Shown piece by piece: positions 31,123 to 39,324 of a stretch of DNA of 64,000 nucleotides. Position numbers and translations under genes: made by a program. Numbering within the stretch: position 1 is the first letter of the stretch; each line of letters starts with the position of its first letter. Below the pieces are notes generated by a model. The model was not told the origin of the DNA and searched no databases. It saw only the letters and a list, made by a program, of their open reading frames with translations. Source of the DNA: Haloterrigena turkmenica DSM 5511 (GTDB lineage: Archaea > Halobacteriota > Halobacteria > Halobacteriales > Natrialbaceae); NCBI RefSeq assembly GCF_000025325.1, contig NC_013743.1, positions 930,001 through 994,000 of the forward strand, read 5' to 3'.

Positions 31123-32961
31123 ATGTACGAACACGACGTAATCGTGGTCGGCGCCGGCGGCGCCGGCCTCCGGGCAGCGATCGCAGCACACGAGGCGGGA
31201 TCGGACGTGGCGATCGTCTCGAAACTCCACCCGGTCCGCAGCCACACCGGCGCGGCGGAAGGTGGCATCAACGCCGCGCTCCAGGAGGGCGACGACTGGG
31301 AGCTCCACGCCTACGACACGATGAAGGGGTCGGACTACCTCGGGGACGCCCCCGCGGTCGAGACCCTCGCTCAGGACGCCCCCGAGGACACGATGCGCCT
31401 CGAACACTGGGGAATGCCGTTCTCCCGCGAGGAGGACGGACGCGTCTCCCAGCGGCCGTTCGGCGGTCTCTCCTACCCGCGGACCACCTACGCCGGCGCG
31501 GAGACGGGCCACCACCTGCTGCACACGATGTACGAGCAGGTCGTCAAGCGCGGGATTCAGGTCTACGACGAGTGGTACGTCATGGAGCTGGCCACCTCCG
31601 ACGAGGACGACCCTAACGACCGAAGCTGTCACGGCATCGTCGCCTACGACGTCCAGTCCGGCAACGTCGAGGGATTCAAGGCCAACGACGGCGTCATCCT
31701 CGCAACCGGCGGTCCCGGGCAGGCCTTCGATCACACCACCAACGCCGTCTCCTGTACCGGCGACGGCCACGCGATGGCCTACCGTGCCGGCGCGCCGCTA
31801 GAGGACATGGAGTTCATCCAGTTCCATCCGACCTCGCTGCCCTCGACGGGCGTCCTCATCAGCGAGGGCGTCCGCGGCGAAGGCGGTATCCTTTACAACA
31901 GCGAGGGCGAGCGGTTCATGTTCGAACACGGCTACGCGAACAACTCCGGCGAGCTCGCCTCTCGGGACGTCGTCGCTCGCGCCGAACTGACCGAGGTCAA
32001 CGAGGGCCGAGGCGTCGACGACGAGTACGTCCACCTCGACATGCGTCACCTCGGCGAGGAGCGCATCCTCGACCGCCTCGAGAACATTCTGCACCTCGCG
32101 GAGGACTTCGAGGGCGTCGACGGCCTCGTCGAGCCGATGCCGGTCAAGCCCGGTCAGCACTACGCGATGGGAGGCATCGAGGTCGACGAGAACGGCCAAA
32201 CCTGCGTCGACGGCCTCTACGCGGCCGGCGAGTGCGCCTGCGTTTCCGTCCACGGCGGCAACCGACTGGGCGGGAACGCCCTGCCGGAACTGATCGTCTT
32301 CGGCAAGCGCGCCGGACGCCACGCCGCCGGCGAGGACCTGGGCGAGCCCCAGATTCGCACCGGCTACGGCGACGACGTCGAGGACGAGACCGAGACCGAA
32401 CTGCCCGTCCAGCCCGGCGAGGCCGGACTCGAGACGTCCGACGGCGTCGCGGCGGACGGCGGCGTCACAACTGATGCCGACGGGCTCGTCGAGCGCACGG
32501 TCGAGCAGGCTCGCACGCGCGTAGACACCCTGATGGACCGCGACGAGGGCGTCCAGCACGCCGAGATCCGCCAGAAGCTCCAGAACGCGATGACCGACTA
32601 CGTCAACGTCTTCCGTACCGAGGAGGGCGTCAAGAAGGCGCTACGGATCATCCGCGAATGTCGCGAGGAGTATCAGAACGTCTACGTCGACGACCCCTCG
32701 CGGACGTTCAACACCGATCTCCAGCAGACCATCGAGACGCGCAACCTGATCGACGTCGCCGAGACCATCGCGCTCGGTGCGCTCGTGCGCGACGAGTTCC
32801 GCGGCGCCCACTGGCGCAAGGAACATCAGGAGCGCAAGGACGACGAGTGGCTCAAGCACACGCTGATCTCTTGGGACGACGGCCAGCCGGACATCTTCTA
32901 CCGGCCGGTCATCCTCGAGGGTCAGGACAAGACCTACGAGCCGAAAGAGCGCAGCTACTGA
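31123..32961 (+). CDS. sdhA: Succinate dehydrogenase flavoprotein SdhA
   Basis: A 612-residue catalytic subunit that oxidises succinate to fumarate. The FAD fold VVGAGGAGLRAA starts at residue 8; covalent FAD attachment is expected at the His in RSHTGAAEGG. Active-site motifs EFIQFHPTSL, VRGEGGILYN and GQHYAMGGIEV, plus VHGGNRLGGNAL, are complete. Residues about 420-460 hold an extra acidic, Gly-rich loop. It ends the sdhCDBA operon two bases after sdhB. Confidence 0.96.
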   Translation: MYEHDVIVVGAGGAGLRAAIAAHEAGSDVAIVSKLHPVRSHTGAAEGGINAALQEGDDWELHAYDTMKGSDYLGDAPAVETLAQDAPEDTMRLEHWGMPFSREEDGRVSQRPFGGLSYPRTTYAGAETGHHLLHTMYEQVVKRGIQVYDEWYVMELATSDEDDPNDRSCHGIVAYDVQSGNVEGFKANDGVILATGGPGQAFDHTTNAVSCTGDGHAMAYRAGAPLEDMEFIQFHPTSLPSTGVLISEGVRGEGGILYNSEGERFMFEHGYANNSGELASRDVVARAELTEVNEGRGVDDEYVHLDMRHLGEERILDRLENILHLAEDFEGVDGLVEPMPVKPGQHYAMGGIEVDENGQTCVDGLYAAGECACVSVHGGNRLGGNALPELIVFGKRAGRHAAGEDLGEPQIRTGYGDDVEDETETELPVQPGEAGLETSDGVAADGGVTTDADGLVERTVEQARTRVDTLMDRDEGVQHAEIRQKLQNAMTDYVNVFRTEEGVKKALRIIRECREEYQNVYVDDPSRTFNTDLQQTIETRNLIDVAETIALGALVRDEFRGAHWRKEHQERKDDEWLKHTLISWDDGQPDIFYRPVILEGQDKTYEPKERSY

Positions 32962-33056
32962 CCGCCCAGACGCGGTTTCGATCGGCATTTTGCCCGTTTT
33001 CGGTCGTCACGTCACAGCAATACTGGTATATGTGCGGTCCCGCTTGTTGCACGCAG

Positions 33057-33245
33057 ATGAGTTTCGAACGGTTCGTCCGTCTGAATCTGATTCTCGTGCC
33101 GGCGCTCGTGATCGGCGGTTACCTGCTTCGCGACTTCATACCCCTGTTTCTGTACGTTCCAGCCGTCGGATACTGCATCTTTGCCGGCCTCATCTCCTTC
33201 ACATGGATACTCTCTCAGATCGAGACGGCGGGAAAAAACGCCTGA
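33057..33245 (+). CDS. Small two-helix membrane protein
   Basis: A 62-residue protein with two hydrophobic helices (FVRLNLILVPALVIGGYLL and FLYVPAVGYCIFAGLISFTW). A TATA sequence at 33027-33031 sits 28 bases before this ATG, supporting it over the ATG at 33030. It follows sdhA by 95 bases. I do not recognise the family. Confidence 0.6.
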   Translation: MSFERFVRLNLILVPALVIGGYLLRDFIPLFLYVPAVGYCIFAGLISFTWILSQIETAGKNA

Positions 33246-33272
33246 TCGCCACAGCGTCCGTCTCGGAGGGGG

Positions 33273-33467
33273 TCACAGCCCCAGCGCCTCGAGGAGGTCG
33301 ATGCCGATATCGAAGTGGTCGATCACCTTGTAGCCGACGTAAATCCCGATGATTCCTATGATCCCGGGAAGCTCCGGCGGCGCAGGGATCGGAACGTTAA
33401 GAAAGCGAAATAGCGCACCGGTGACCAGTCCGGTCAGCAGGGCGAGAACGGTGAGCTGGGTCGACAT
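33273..33467 (-). CDS. XapX-domain membrane protein
   Basis: A 64-residue protein of the XapX (DUF1427) type, with two membrane helices (LTVLALLTGLVTGALFRFL and ELPGIIGIIGIYVGYKVID) around a conserved Pro-rich turn, VPIPAPPELPG. Role unknown; it stands alone and converges on the small membrane protein gene. Confidence 0.8.
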   Translation of the reverse strand: MSTQLTVLALLTGLVTGALFRFLNVPIPAPPELPGIIGIIGIYVGYKVIDHFDIGIDLLEALGL

Positions 33468-33731
33468 TTCCTATTGATTCGCGCAGGTATCTACAAAAAC
33501 GATGCGCTTAGTCGTCCGAATTCCGCCGGTTCGATCCGTGTGTTGGCAGCCCACATGGTAATTTTCGGTCACGTCGATCGTCTCATCTCGATATCTCCCG
33601 GCATCGAATCGTTCAGGTCTCCTCAAGCCGTATCCAGCTTGTCGAACTGTCGACCGGCCCCGCATCGTCCGTCGTATTTCGACGATCGTTGTAGATGAGG
33701 TTTATTATCGTCGAAATACAGAGTCTGGCGT

Positions 33732-33956
33732 ATGGCGTCACAGTCACCACAGGGGATCGACGTGTCGATACCGGCGGGTCTGGATTCTGCGCAAGCGAAA
33801 CTGGTCTATCTCTACGTCGCCGCGAGCGGCACCGCGACGCCCGAGCGGCTCTGCGACGATCTCTCCGTCAAAAAGGGAACAGTTCTCTCGATCACCAGTA
33901 CTCTCCGGGATCGGGGACACCTCGAGCGGACCGACTCCGGATTTCGACTGGCCTGA
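33732..33956 (+). CDS. Small winged-HTH protein (MarR/TrmB-like)
   Basis: A 74-residue single winged helix-turn-helix. LDSAQAKLVYLYVAASG and TATPERLCDDLSVKKGTVLS form the HTH and DRGHLERTDSGFRLA the wing. There is no effector domain. A DNA-binding regulator is likely, target unknown. It lies between the XapX gene and the hairpin-rich region. Confidence 0.75.
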   Translation: MASQSPQGIDVSIPAGLDSAQAKLVYLYVAASGTATPERLCDDLSVKKGTVLSITSTLRDRGHLERTDSGFRLA

Positions 33957-34427
33957 GTCTGCAACCATCTGCTACCCGACGCAGCTAAACGGCCGGGAGC
34001 GGGTTCGCCGTGATTTTCTGCGAACCCGCGACCCGGGGGAGGGCAGGCCCTTCACCGACACTCACCGCGAGTGAGCGAAGCGAACGAGCGGGCCGACGAC
34101 TGACCCGGAAGCCGCGCTGTGCGCGGCTGAAGGGAAGGAGGAGTGCTTTTAATCGGATCTGAGCGGGATCGAAGATCCCGCGAGGTCGTCGGCGCGAAGC
34201 GCCGACTGCAAGCGATTCCGAAGGAATCGCCCAGTCCAAAAGAGCGCTTCGCGCTCTTTTGAAGGTTTTGCCGAGGGCGCGGCTTCGCCGCGCCCGTGGT
34301 TAGAAAGACGCCGAAGGCGTCTTTCGTCATCAAGCGAGACCTCCGGTCTCGCGGACCTCGCGAATCGAAGATTCGCTCAGTCACGAGAGAGCTTCGCTCT
34401 CTCGAACGACAGAGCAAAACTTCGTCT
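33957..34427. repeat. Non-coding region with about eleven consecutive short hairpins
   Basis: Between two convergent genes lie successive perfect inverted repeats, most with a three-base GAA or TTC loop: 33999-34029 (longer loop), 34110-34128, 34163-34181, 34188-34206, 34212-34230, 34238-34260, 34275-34295, 34303-34325, 34334-34352, 34360-34376 and 34384-34404. Stem sequences differ from one another and have 7-10 base pairs. Copy B of the dispersed element (34089-34152) lies among them. No protein is encoded. Function may be in termination from both sides or as structured RNA. Confidence 0.8.
34089..34152. repeat. Dispersed non-coding element, copy B
   Basis: cgggccgacgactgac (34089-34104) and ggaaggaggagtgcttttaa (34132-34151) match the minus strand of 11896-11958 exactly, in the same order, with different sequence between (here a hairpin agccgcgc-tgt-gcgcggct). 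Confidence 0.6.
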
Positions 34428-35243
34428 CTAGAGTTCGATCCGCTCGACTAACTGGTCGCGGTTCTCGTTCGTGTTGACGGCGACGATGCGGATCTCCTGT
34501 TCGAGGCCCGACCCCTCGAGTTTCGCCTTGAGCAGGTTGTCGACCTGGTAGACGCCGGCGGCGTTGGTCATGGCGATCTCGACCATGACCGGGCTGTCCT
34601 CGCCCTCCTGGAGCGAGACGCTGCTGATCGCCTGACTCGAGAGGGTGTTGATCCCGCGACCACCGTGTTCGTAGGGGATCCGGGAGCGGCCCCGTTCCAT
34701 GTCCAGGGCGTCGGCGACGCGGATGACGCCCGCTTCGGTCGTCAGCGGCGTCTCCGACCGGTGGTGACAGAGGATCGCGTGGAGGACTTCGCCCTTCATG
34801 CGGACGGTTTCGGCGACGTCGTAGAACTCGGGGAGGATGCGATCGAGGATGTCGGCGGCCAGCGGAATCGAGTAGTAGGCGTGCTGGTCGCGGTGAACGA
34901 CGTGGCCGACGTCGTGGAGCGTCGCCGCAAGCGCGATGATGACCGCCTCGTCGGCCTCCTCGAGGTCCTGCTGGCGAGCGCCGTTGAAGTCGACCCCGCC
35001 GACCTTGAGCAGGTCGTAGAGACACAGCGCGCGGTTGCGGACGATCTCGATGTGTTTCGCGCCGTGGTCGTTATACCGCATGCGGTCGACGGCGTTGATA
35101 TTCTGGGCCTCGAGGTAGGTCTGGATCTCCTCGTCGCTGGTAATGAACTCGAGGACCTGGTTCAGTTTCGCGTCCGGAAAGTCGTGATCGGCATCGGGGG
35201 AGTAGACGCGGCGAGCGGTGTCGTCACCGGTAGAATCGCTCAT
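34428..35243 (-). CDS. HD-domain phosphohydrolase
   Basis: A 271-residue metal-dependent phosphohydrolase. The N-terminal part has HIEIVRNRALCLYDLLKVGG, and the HD motif is in LAATLHDVGHVVHRDQHA, followed by ILCHHRSETPLTTEAGVIRVADALDMERGR with further His/Asp ligands. The C-terminal 70 residues form a small beta domain. HD proteins of this layout may act on nucleotides or signalling molecules; the substrate is unknown. Confidence 0.85.
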   Translation of the reverse strand: MSDSTGDDTARRVYSPDADHDFPDAKLNQVLEFITSDEEIQTYLEAQNINAVDRMRYNDHGAKHIEIVRNRALCLYDLLKVGGVDFNGARQQDLEEADEAVIIALAATLHDVGHVVHRDQHAYYSIPLAADILDRILPEFYDVAETVRMKGEVLHAILCHHRSETPLTTEAGVIRVADALDMERGRSRIPYEHGGRGINTLSSQAISSVSLQEGEDSPVMVEIAMTNAAGVYQVDNLLKAKLEGSGLEQEIRIVAVNTNENRDQLVERIEL

Positions 35244-35366
35244 AGGTGACCATCGCTTGCGTGCTAAAAAAGCCCTGCGACGAGCCGAGCCGTCAGTCCC
35301 GAACCGTCAGTCGACGGGATCTCGGTGCCGTAGGACGCTGTCGTCGAGTGCGGTATCGACGGTCGT

Positions 35367-35846
35367 TCAGGCCAAGTCCTCGACGGCGGCCTCGATCTCG
35401 TCGTAGTCGGGTTCGACGCCCGGATCGTCGCTGACCCACGAGTAGGCGACTTCGCCGTCGCCGTCGACGACGAACACCGAGCGCTTGGCGACGCCGTAGA
35501 CGCCGAGGTCGGCGAAGTCCATCTCGATGCCGTAGTCGTCGATGATCTCCTTGTTGTAGTCGCTGATGAGGCCGAACTCGAGGCCGTTCTGCTCGCGGAA
35601 CTCGTTGAGCGTAAACGGCGAGTCGCGGCTGACGCCGTAGACGCTGGCGTCGAGATCGTTGAACGCGGCGATCCGGTCCTGGAACGTACACATCTCGGTG
35701 GTACAGACACCGGTGAACGCGCCGGGGAAGAAGGCAAGAACGATCGGTGCCTCGTCCCCGAGACGGTCGGAAAGCGTGAATTCTTCGATGTCGCCGTTTG
35801 CGAGCGGTGCCGTGAAGTCGGGTGCGGCGTCTCCGGTTTCTGGCAT
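35367..35846 (-). CDS. Peroxiredoxin (AhpC/TSA or BCP type)
   Basis: A 159-residue thioredoxin-fold peroxidase. The peroxidatic Cys is in FFPGAFTGVCTTEMC, with a second Cys five residues later that could be the resolving residue. DRLGDEAPIVLAFFPG and the catalytic Thr in FTGVCT fit the family. It would reduce peroxides with thioredoxin electrons. A 123-base gap separates it from the HD gene upstream, so they may form separate units. Confidence 0.92.
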   Translation of the reverse strand: MPETGDAAPDFTAPLANGDIEEFTLSDRLGDEAPIVLAFFPGAFTGVCTTEMCTFQDRIAAFNDLDASVYGVSRDSPFTLNEFREQNGLEFGLISDYNKEIIDDYGIEMDFADLGVYGVAKRSVFVVDGDGEVAYSWVSDDPGVEPDYDEIEAAVEDLA

Positions 35847-36063
35847 CGTCCTCCCGTTGTAGGTAACCGGGAAAGACAGTTTCGTTCGCGGACGAATCGT
35901 CGGTCGAGCGACGGTCGAACCGGTAGCCGGATGTTCGGGGACGGACGATCAATTGCTGTTCAGCGGGGATACATTCCCCTCTAACTACCTATTGTTCTTA
36001 GCCGACTCATGGGGCGTAACTGGACTTTCGCTGAAACTTGCTATACTTAGTGGTCCAAAAAGG

Positions 36064-36070
36064 TTATAAT
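36064..36070 (+). promoter_or_regulatory. TATA box of tatA
   Basis: TTATAAT is about 30 bases before the tatA ATG at 36097. Confidence 0.6.
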
Positions 36071-36096
36071 TGCCAGCGGGTAAGCCACGTATAGAG

Positions 36097-36393
36097 ATGG
36101 CAATCGAAACCGCACCGTTGTTCGTCCCTACCCCGGGGGCACCAGAACTCCTGATCATCCTCTTCGTCGCGATCTTGTTGTTCGGGGCCAACAAGATCCC
36201 GAAGCTGGCTCGGTCCACCGGCGAGGCCATGGGCGAGTTCCAGAAGGGGCGTGAGAAGGTCGAAACCGAACTCGAGGAGATGCGCGAATCCGACTTCAAG
36301 GAGGAGATCGAGAACGAGGACGACGACGACTTCGTCGACACCGAACCCGTCACCGAGGAGGGCGAGACGGAGACGGAAACCGAGACTAACTGA
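36097..36393 (+). CDS. tatA: Twin-arginine translocase subunit TatA
   Basis: A 98-residue pore-forming subunit of the Tat export system, the main secretion route in haloarchaea. One membrane helix (APELLIILFVAILLFGANKIP) leads into the conserved FGANKIPKLARSTGEAMGEF amphipathic helix, then an acidic tail. The ATG at 36097 is preferred to the TTG 27 bases upstream. Stop is followed by a T tract (36396-36401) that can act as terminator. Confidence 0.95.
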   Translation: MAIETAPLFVPTPGAPELLIILFVAILLFGANKIPKLARSTGEAMGEFQKGREKVETELEEMRESDFKEEIENEDDDDFVDTEPVTEEGETETETETN

Positions 36394-36402
36394 GGTTTTT
36401 TC
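36394..36402 (+). terminator. T-rich terminator of tatA
   Basis: ggttttttc directly after the tatA stop is the oligo-T kind of terminator used by archaeal RNA polymerase; a tRNA gene follows at once. Confidence 0.5.
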
Positions 36403-36406
36403 TCGA

Positions 36407-36479
36407 GGGCGTGTGGCCTAGCGGAGAGGGCAGGAGGTTCCTAACCTTCTGATCGTGGGTTCGAATCCCGCCACGCCCG
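36407..36479 (+). tRNA. tRNA-Arg (anticodon CCT)
   Basis: A 73-base cloverleaf. The acceptor stem GGGCGTG (36407-36413) pairs with CACGCCC (36472-36478), discriminator G. The anticodon stem GGAGG/CCTTC encloses loop TTCCTAA with anticodon CCT, reading AGG codons. The T arm is GTGGG-TTCGAAT-CCCGC. CCA is not encoded. No intron is seen. Confidence 0.93.
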
Positions 36480-36513
36480 TACAGCGAGCCACGGAGTGGC
36501 GAGCGAACCGGCA

Positions 36514-36578
36514 TGGCGGGATTCGAATCAGGGAGTGAAGCGAAGCGGAACGACCGTGGTTCGAATCCCGTCACGGCG
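36514..36578. repeat. Copies of the tRNA-Arg 3' end
   Basis: 36556-36578 repeats the T-arm and acceptor end of the tRNA with small changes (gtggttcgaatcccgtcacg). An inverted exact 14-base match to tRNA bases 36460-36473 lies at 36514-36527 (tggcgggattcgaa). Such copies can be attachment-site remnants of integrative elements, but no element lies between them. Confidence 0.6.
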
Positions 36579-36783
36579 TTTTTCTTTCGCGCGTGACGGT
36601 GCGGCGAACGGACCGGTACGGCGGATCGAGCCACCAGTGGCGCGCAGTTACCACCGTGCCGTTCACTGTGATTGACAGACTTTCGGAAGCGATGTCTATC
36701 TCGTCGATCGACTGACTCGAGCCGCGTAGCATTACGTCACCTGCAAGCGACAGATAGCAGACGCGAGAGGGAACGTCGCTCAT
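36571..36783 (-). CDS. Small hypothetical protein
   Basis: A 70-residue open frame beginning seven bases after the stop of the ACAD10/11-like gene on the same strand, so it could be co-transcribed. The sequence has alternating polar and aliphatic residues (IDIASESLSITVNGTVV) suggesting a small beta-rich domain and ends basic. Its end overlaps the tRNA-fragment region, where coding signal fades. I do not recognise it. Confidence 0.4.
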   Translation of the reverse strand: MSDVPSRVCYLSLAGDVMLRGSSQSIDEIDIASESLSITVNGTVVTARHWWLDPPYRSVRRTVTRERKTP

Positions 36784-36789
36784 GTTCGG

Positions 36790-38082
36790 TTAGTGGCCAC
36801 TGCCGCGACGCGTGTTCGGTTCGCCGAATCGGGTCAGGGGCTCGAGTTCCTCGCGATTCACGTCCGCGAAGGCGTCGCGGGCGATGATCCGTCGATGGAC
36901 CTCGTCGGCGCCGTCGATGATGCGGAACTTGCGGACGGCCTCGTAGAAGTCGGCCAGCGGGAGGTCCTTCCCGATGCCGTTGGCGCCACAGCACTGGACC
37001 GCGAGGTCGATGGCCCCCTGCGTGACGTTCGCGGTGAAGACCTTGCACATCGAGACGGGAATGCGGGCTTCGTCGCCATCCTCGATCCGATCGGCCGCGT
37101 CGCGGATCGCGGTCCGGGCGACGTGGAGGCGCGCCTCGGCGTCGGCGATCCGGTGGCGCAGCGACTGTTTGTCCGATAGGGTCGACCCGAATCCCTCGCG
37201 CTCGCTGAGGTACGCTTTCGCGATCTCGAGGGCACGCTGGGCCATTCCAGAAAAGCGCATGCAGTGGGTCAGGCGGGCGGGACCGAGTCGCGCCTGAGCG
37301 TGGGAAAAGCCCTCGTTCAGGTTCCCGAGCAGGTGTTCCTCGGGGACGCGGACGTTCTCGTAGACGATCTCGGCGTGAGAGGCGCCGCGAGTACCGCCTC
37401 CCATGTGGGGAACGTCGCGCACGATATCGACGCCGTCCGCGTCGGCGGGAACGAGGAAGAGCGAACAGCCCTCGTAGGGATGGGCGTCGGGGTCGGTACG
37501 CGCGAGGACGATCAGGACGTCGGCCTCGACGCCGTTGGACGTCCACCACTTGTGGCCGTCGATGACCCACTCGTCGCCGTCTCGAGACGCCGTGGTTTCT
37601 CGAGGATCGCCCGAGGCCCCCTCGGCAGCGTTCTTTTCGGCGGTCGTCCGGATCATCTTCGGATCCGAGCCGGCCCCGTCCAGCGGTTCGGTCATCGAAA
37701 ACCCCGACGCGATCTCGCCCTCGACGAGCGGCTCGAGGTAGGTCTCTTTCTGTACCTCATCGCCCGCTAGTTCCAGCAGGTGCATGTTCCCCTCGTCGGG
37801 GGCGTCGACGCGCATCGCGGCGGCGCCGAGCAGGCTGCGGCCCGCCTCCTCGAAGACGGGCAAGACGTCGCGGAAGCTCTCCCCCATACCGCCGTACTCC
37901 GCGGCGATCTGGGGCGCGTAGATGTCGTACTCCCGGGCGGCCTCCCGGAGGTCGGCGATCGTCCCGCTCGAGACGGCCATCCCGCCGGCTCGCTCTCGTT
38001 CGAGCGGGAGGACGACCTCCTCCATCAACTCGTGGGCGCGGTCGGCGAGCTCCTGTGCACGGTCGGAGTCAGCGTAGTCCAT
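36790..38082 (-). CDS. ACAD10/11-like acyl-CoA dehydrogenase
   Basis: A 430-residue member of the long-form acyl-CoA dehydrogenases resembling ACAD10/11. Family features are the start with ELMEEVVLPLERE, FSMTEPLDGAGSDPKMIRTTA, WWTSNGVEADVLIVLART, and IIDGADEVHRRIIARDAF near the C-terminus. Compared with short-chain enzymes it has an insert after residue 150 (EKNAAEGASGDPRET). ACAD10/11 enzymes act on hydroxylated or branched acyl-CoAs, an inference here. The gene upstream on this strand is an SDR reductase, 181 bases away. Confidence 0.88.
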   Translation of the reverse strand: MDYADSDRAQELADRAHELMEEVVLPLERERAGGMAVSSGTIADLREAAREYDIYAPQIAAEYGGMGESFRDVLPVFEEAGRSLLGAAAMRVDAPDEGNMHLLELAGDEVQKETYLEPLVEGEIASGFSMTEPLDGAGSDPKMIRTTAEKNAAEGASGDPRETTASRDGDEWVIDGHKWWTSNGVEADVLIVLARTDPDAHPYEGCSLFLVPADADGVDIVRDVPHMGGGTRGASHAEIVYENVRVPEEHLLGNLNEGFSHAQARLGPARLTHCMRFSGMAQRALEIAKAYLSEREGFGSTLSDKQSLRHRIADAEARLHVARTAIRDAADRIEDGDEARIPVSMCKVFTANVTQGAIDLAVQCCGANGIGKDLPLADFYEAVRKFRIIDGADEVHRRIIARDAFADVNREELEPLTRFGEPNTRRGSGH

Positions 38083-38147
38083 ACGGCCACTGGGACCGGG
38101 GCGGCGATAGGTGGCGGCGGAAACTACCGTGGCTGTAGAACCATCCC

Positions 38148-38157
38148 AAATATATTT
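38148..38157 (-). promoter_or_regulatory. TATA box upstream of the ACAD10/11-like gene
   Basis: An AT-rich box (aaatatattt) about 70 bases before the start at 38082 is the best TATA sequence in the gap; it would give a leader of about 40 bases. Confidence 0.4.
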
Positions 38158-38176
38158 ACGCTGGAACTCTTAGTTG

Positions 38177-38191
38177 TGTAATTCAATTACA
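38177..38191. promoter_or_regulatory. AT-rich palindrome upstream of the ACAD10/11-like gene
   Basis: TGTAATTCAATTACA has perfect 7-base arms around a central C. It lies about 20 bases upstream of the TATA-like box, the usual place for an archaeal regulator, between the SDR stop and the dehydrogenase start. Confidence 0.45.
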
Positions 38192-38263
38192 GAGGAAGCA
38201 TTCGGAATGGAATAGCTATCGATGGAAAATCAAGCAACTCAGACGGAGCAGTTGAACGCCGCG

Positions 38264-39028
38264 CTATCGAGCGGTCCAGCCGCCGTCGACGGCCAGACAG
38301 GCGCCCGTTACGTAACTCGCGGCCTCGCTCGCGAGGAAGACGACCGGGCCGGCGATCTCCTCGGGGTCGGCGAAGCGCTCGAGGGGCGTGCGGTCGATGA
38401 TCGACTGCCGGAGTCGATCGTCGGCCTCGAGGTCGTCGGTCAGGGACGTCGAGACGTAGCCGGGGGCGACGGCGTTGACCCTCACCTCGGGGGCCCAGTC
38501 GAGCGAGAGGCTCTTCGTGAGGCCGACGAGGCCGTGTTTCGAGGCGACGTACGGATGCTGGCGCGGCAGGCCGACCAGCCCGCCGACGCTCGCGACGTTG
38601 ATCACCGACCCGCCGCTGTCGTGGAGGTGAGCCGCCGCCGTCCGGGTCACCTCGTAGGCGCCGTTCAGGTTGACCTCGAGGACGCGATCGAGGTGTTCCG
38701 TGTCGACGTCCTCCGGCCGACCGAGCGCGTCGTCGGGGTTGAAGCCGGCGTTGTTGACGACGACGTCGACCCCGCCGAAAGCGTCGTCCGCCCGATCGAT
38801 GACGTCCGCGACCGCGTCGGAGTCCGTCACGTCCGCAGAGACGGCGATTGCGTCGCCGCCCGCGGCCTCGATCTCGTCAGCGACCGCCTCGATCTCGCCG
38901 GTCGAACGCGCTGACGGGACGACCGCGGCCCCGGCGTCGGCGAGTTCGATCGCGATCGCGCGGCCGATCCCTCTTCCGCCGCCGGTGACGACCGCGACGC
39001 GGTCTTCGAGACTGAACTGGTCGTTCAT
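38264..39028 (-). CDS. Short-chain dehydrogenase/reductase (FabG-like)
   Basis: A 254-residue NAD(P)-dependent reductase. The cofactor loop is VTGGGRGIGRAI, NNAGFNP is the NAG motif, and the catalytic pair is YVASKHGL, with Ser in VINVASVGG. C-terminal TGACLAVDGGW is characteristic. It probably acts on 3-oxoacyl or hydroxyacyl substrates, in keeping with the acyl-CoA dehydrogenase downstream, but substrate is not readable. Confidence 0.9.
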   Translation of the reverse strand: MNDQFSLEDRVAVVTGGGRGIGRAIAIELADAGAAVVPSARSTGEIEAVADEIEAAGGDAIAVSADVTDSDAVADVIDRADDAFGGVDVVVNNAGFNPDDALGRPEDVDTEHLDRVLEVNLNGAYEVTRTAAAHLHDSGGSVINVASVGGLVGLPRQHPYVASKHGLVGLTKSLSLDWAPEVRVNAVAPGYVSTSLTDDLEADDRLRQSIIDRTPLERFADPEEIAGPVVFLASEAASYVTGACLAVDGGWTAR

Positions 39029-39140
39029 TTACCCGACCGATACCGGTGCCGAGCCCATAGCTGTTCTCCCGCCGGGACCACCGTGATCGAAACCCGTCGA
39101 AAATACTGAGTGAGTTGCAGTAGAACTAGGTGGATCGTTG

Positions 39141-39155
39141 CTACATTATATGTAG
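39141..39155. promoter_or_regulatory. Inverted repeat before the pilus-like operon
   Basis: CTACAT-TAT-ATGTAG lies about 170 bases before the operon's first ATG in an AT-rich region (39029-39324) that holds no gene. It may be a regulator site or a TATA element by itself. Confidence 0.3.
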
Positions 39156-39324
39156 GATGGGCTTGGAAATAGGGGCATATTTGAGAGTGACAGTAGCGTG
39201 ACGGGGATCATAGTATCGAGTCGACAGGTTCGGATACGACGAGAAGGAGACTGTGTGCGGGGAATTATCAGAAGTGGTAATGTATGGATGAATTTTTTGA
39301 AGGATGAGAGTTTGGGTGAAGTCA

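Noticed and set aside
34163-34404. CRISPR array at the hairpin series
   Set aside because: Stem sequences all differ, spacing is irregular, and no cas genes are in the window.
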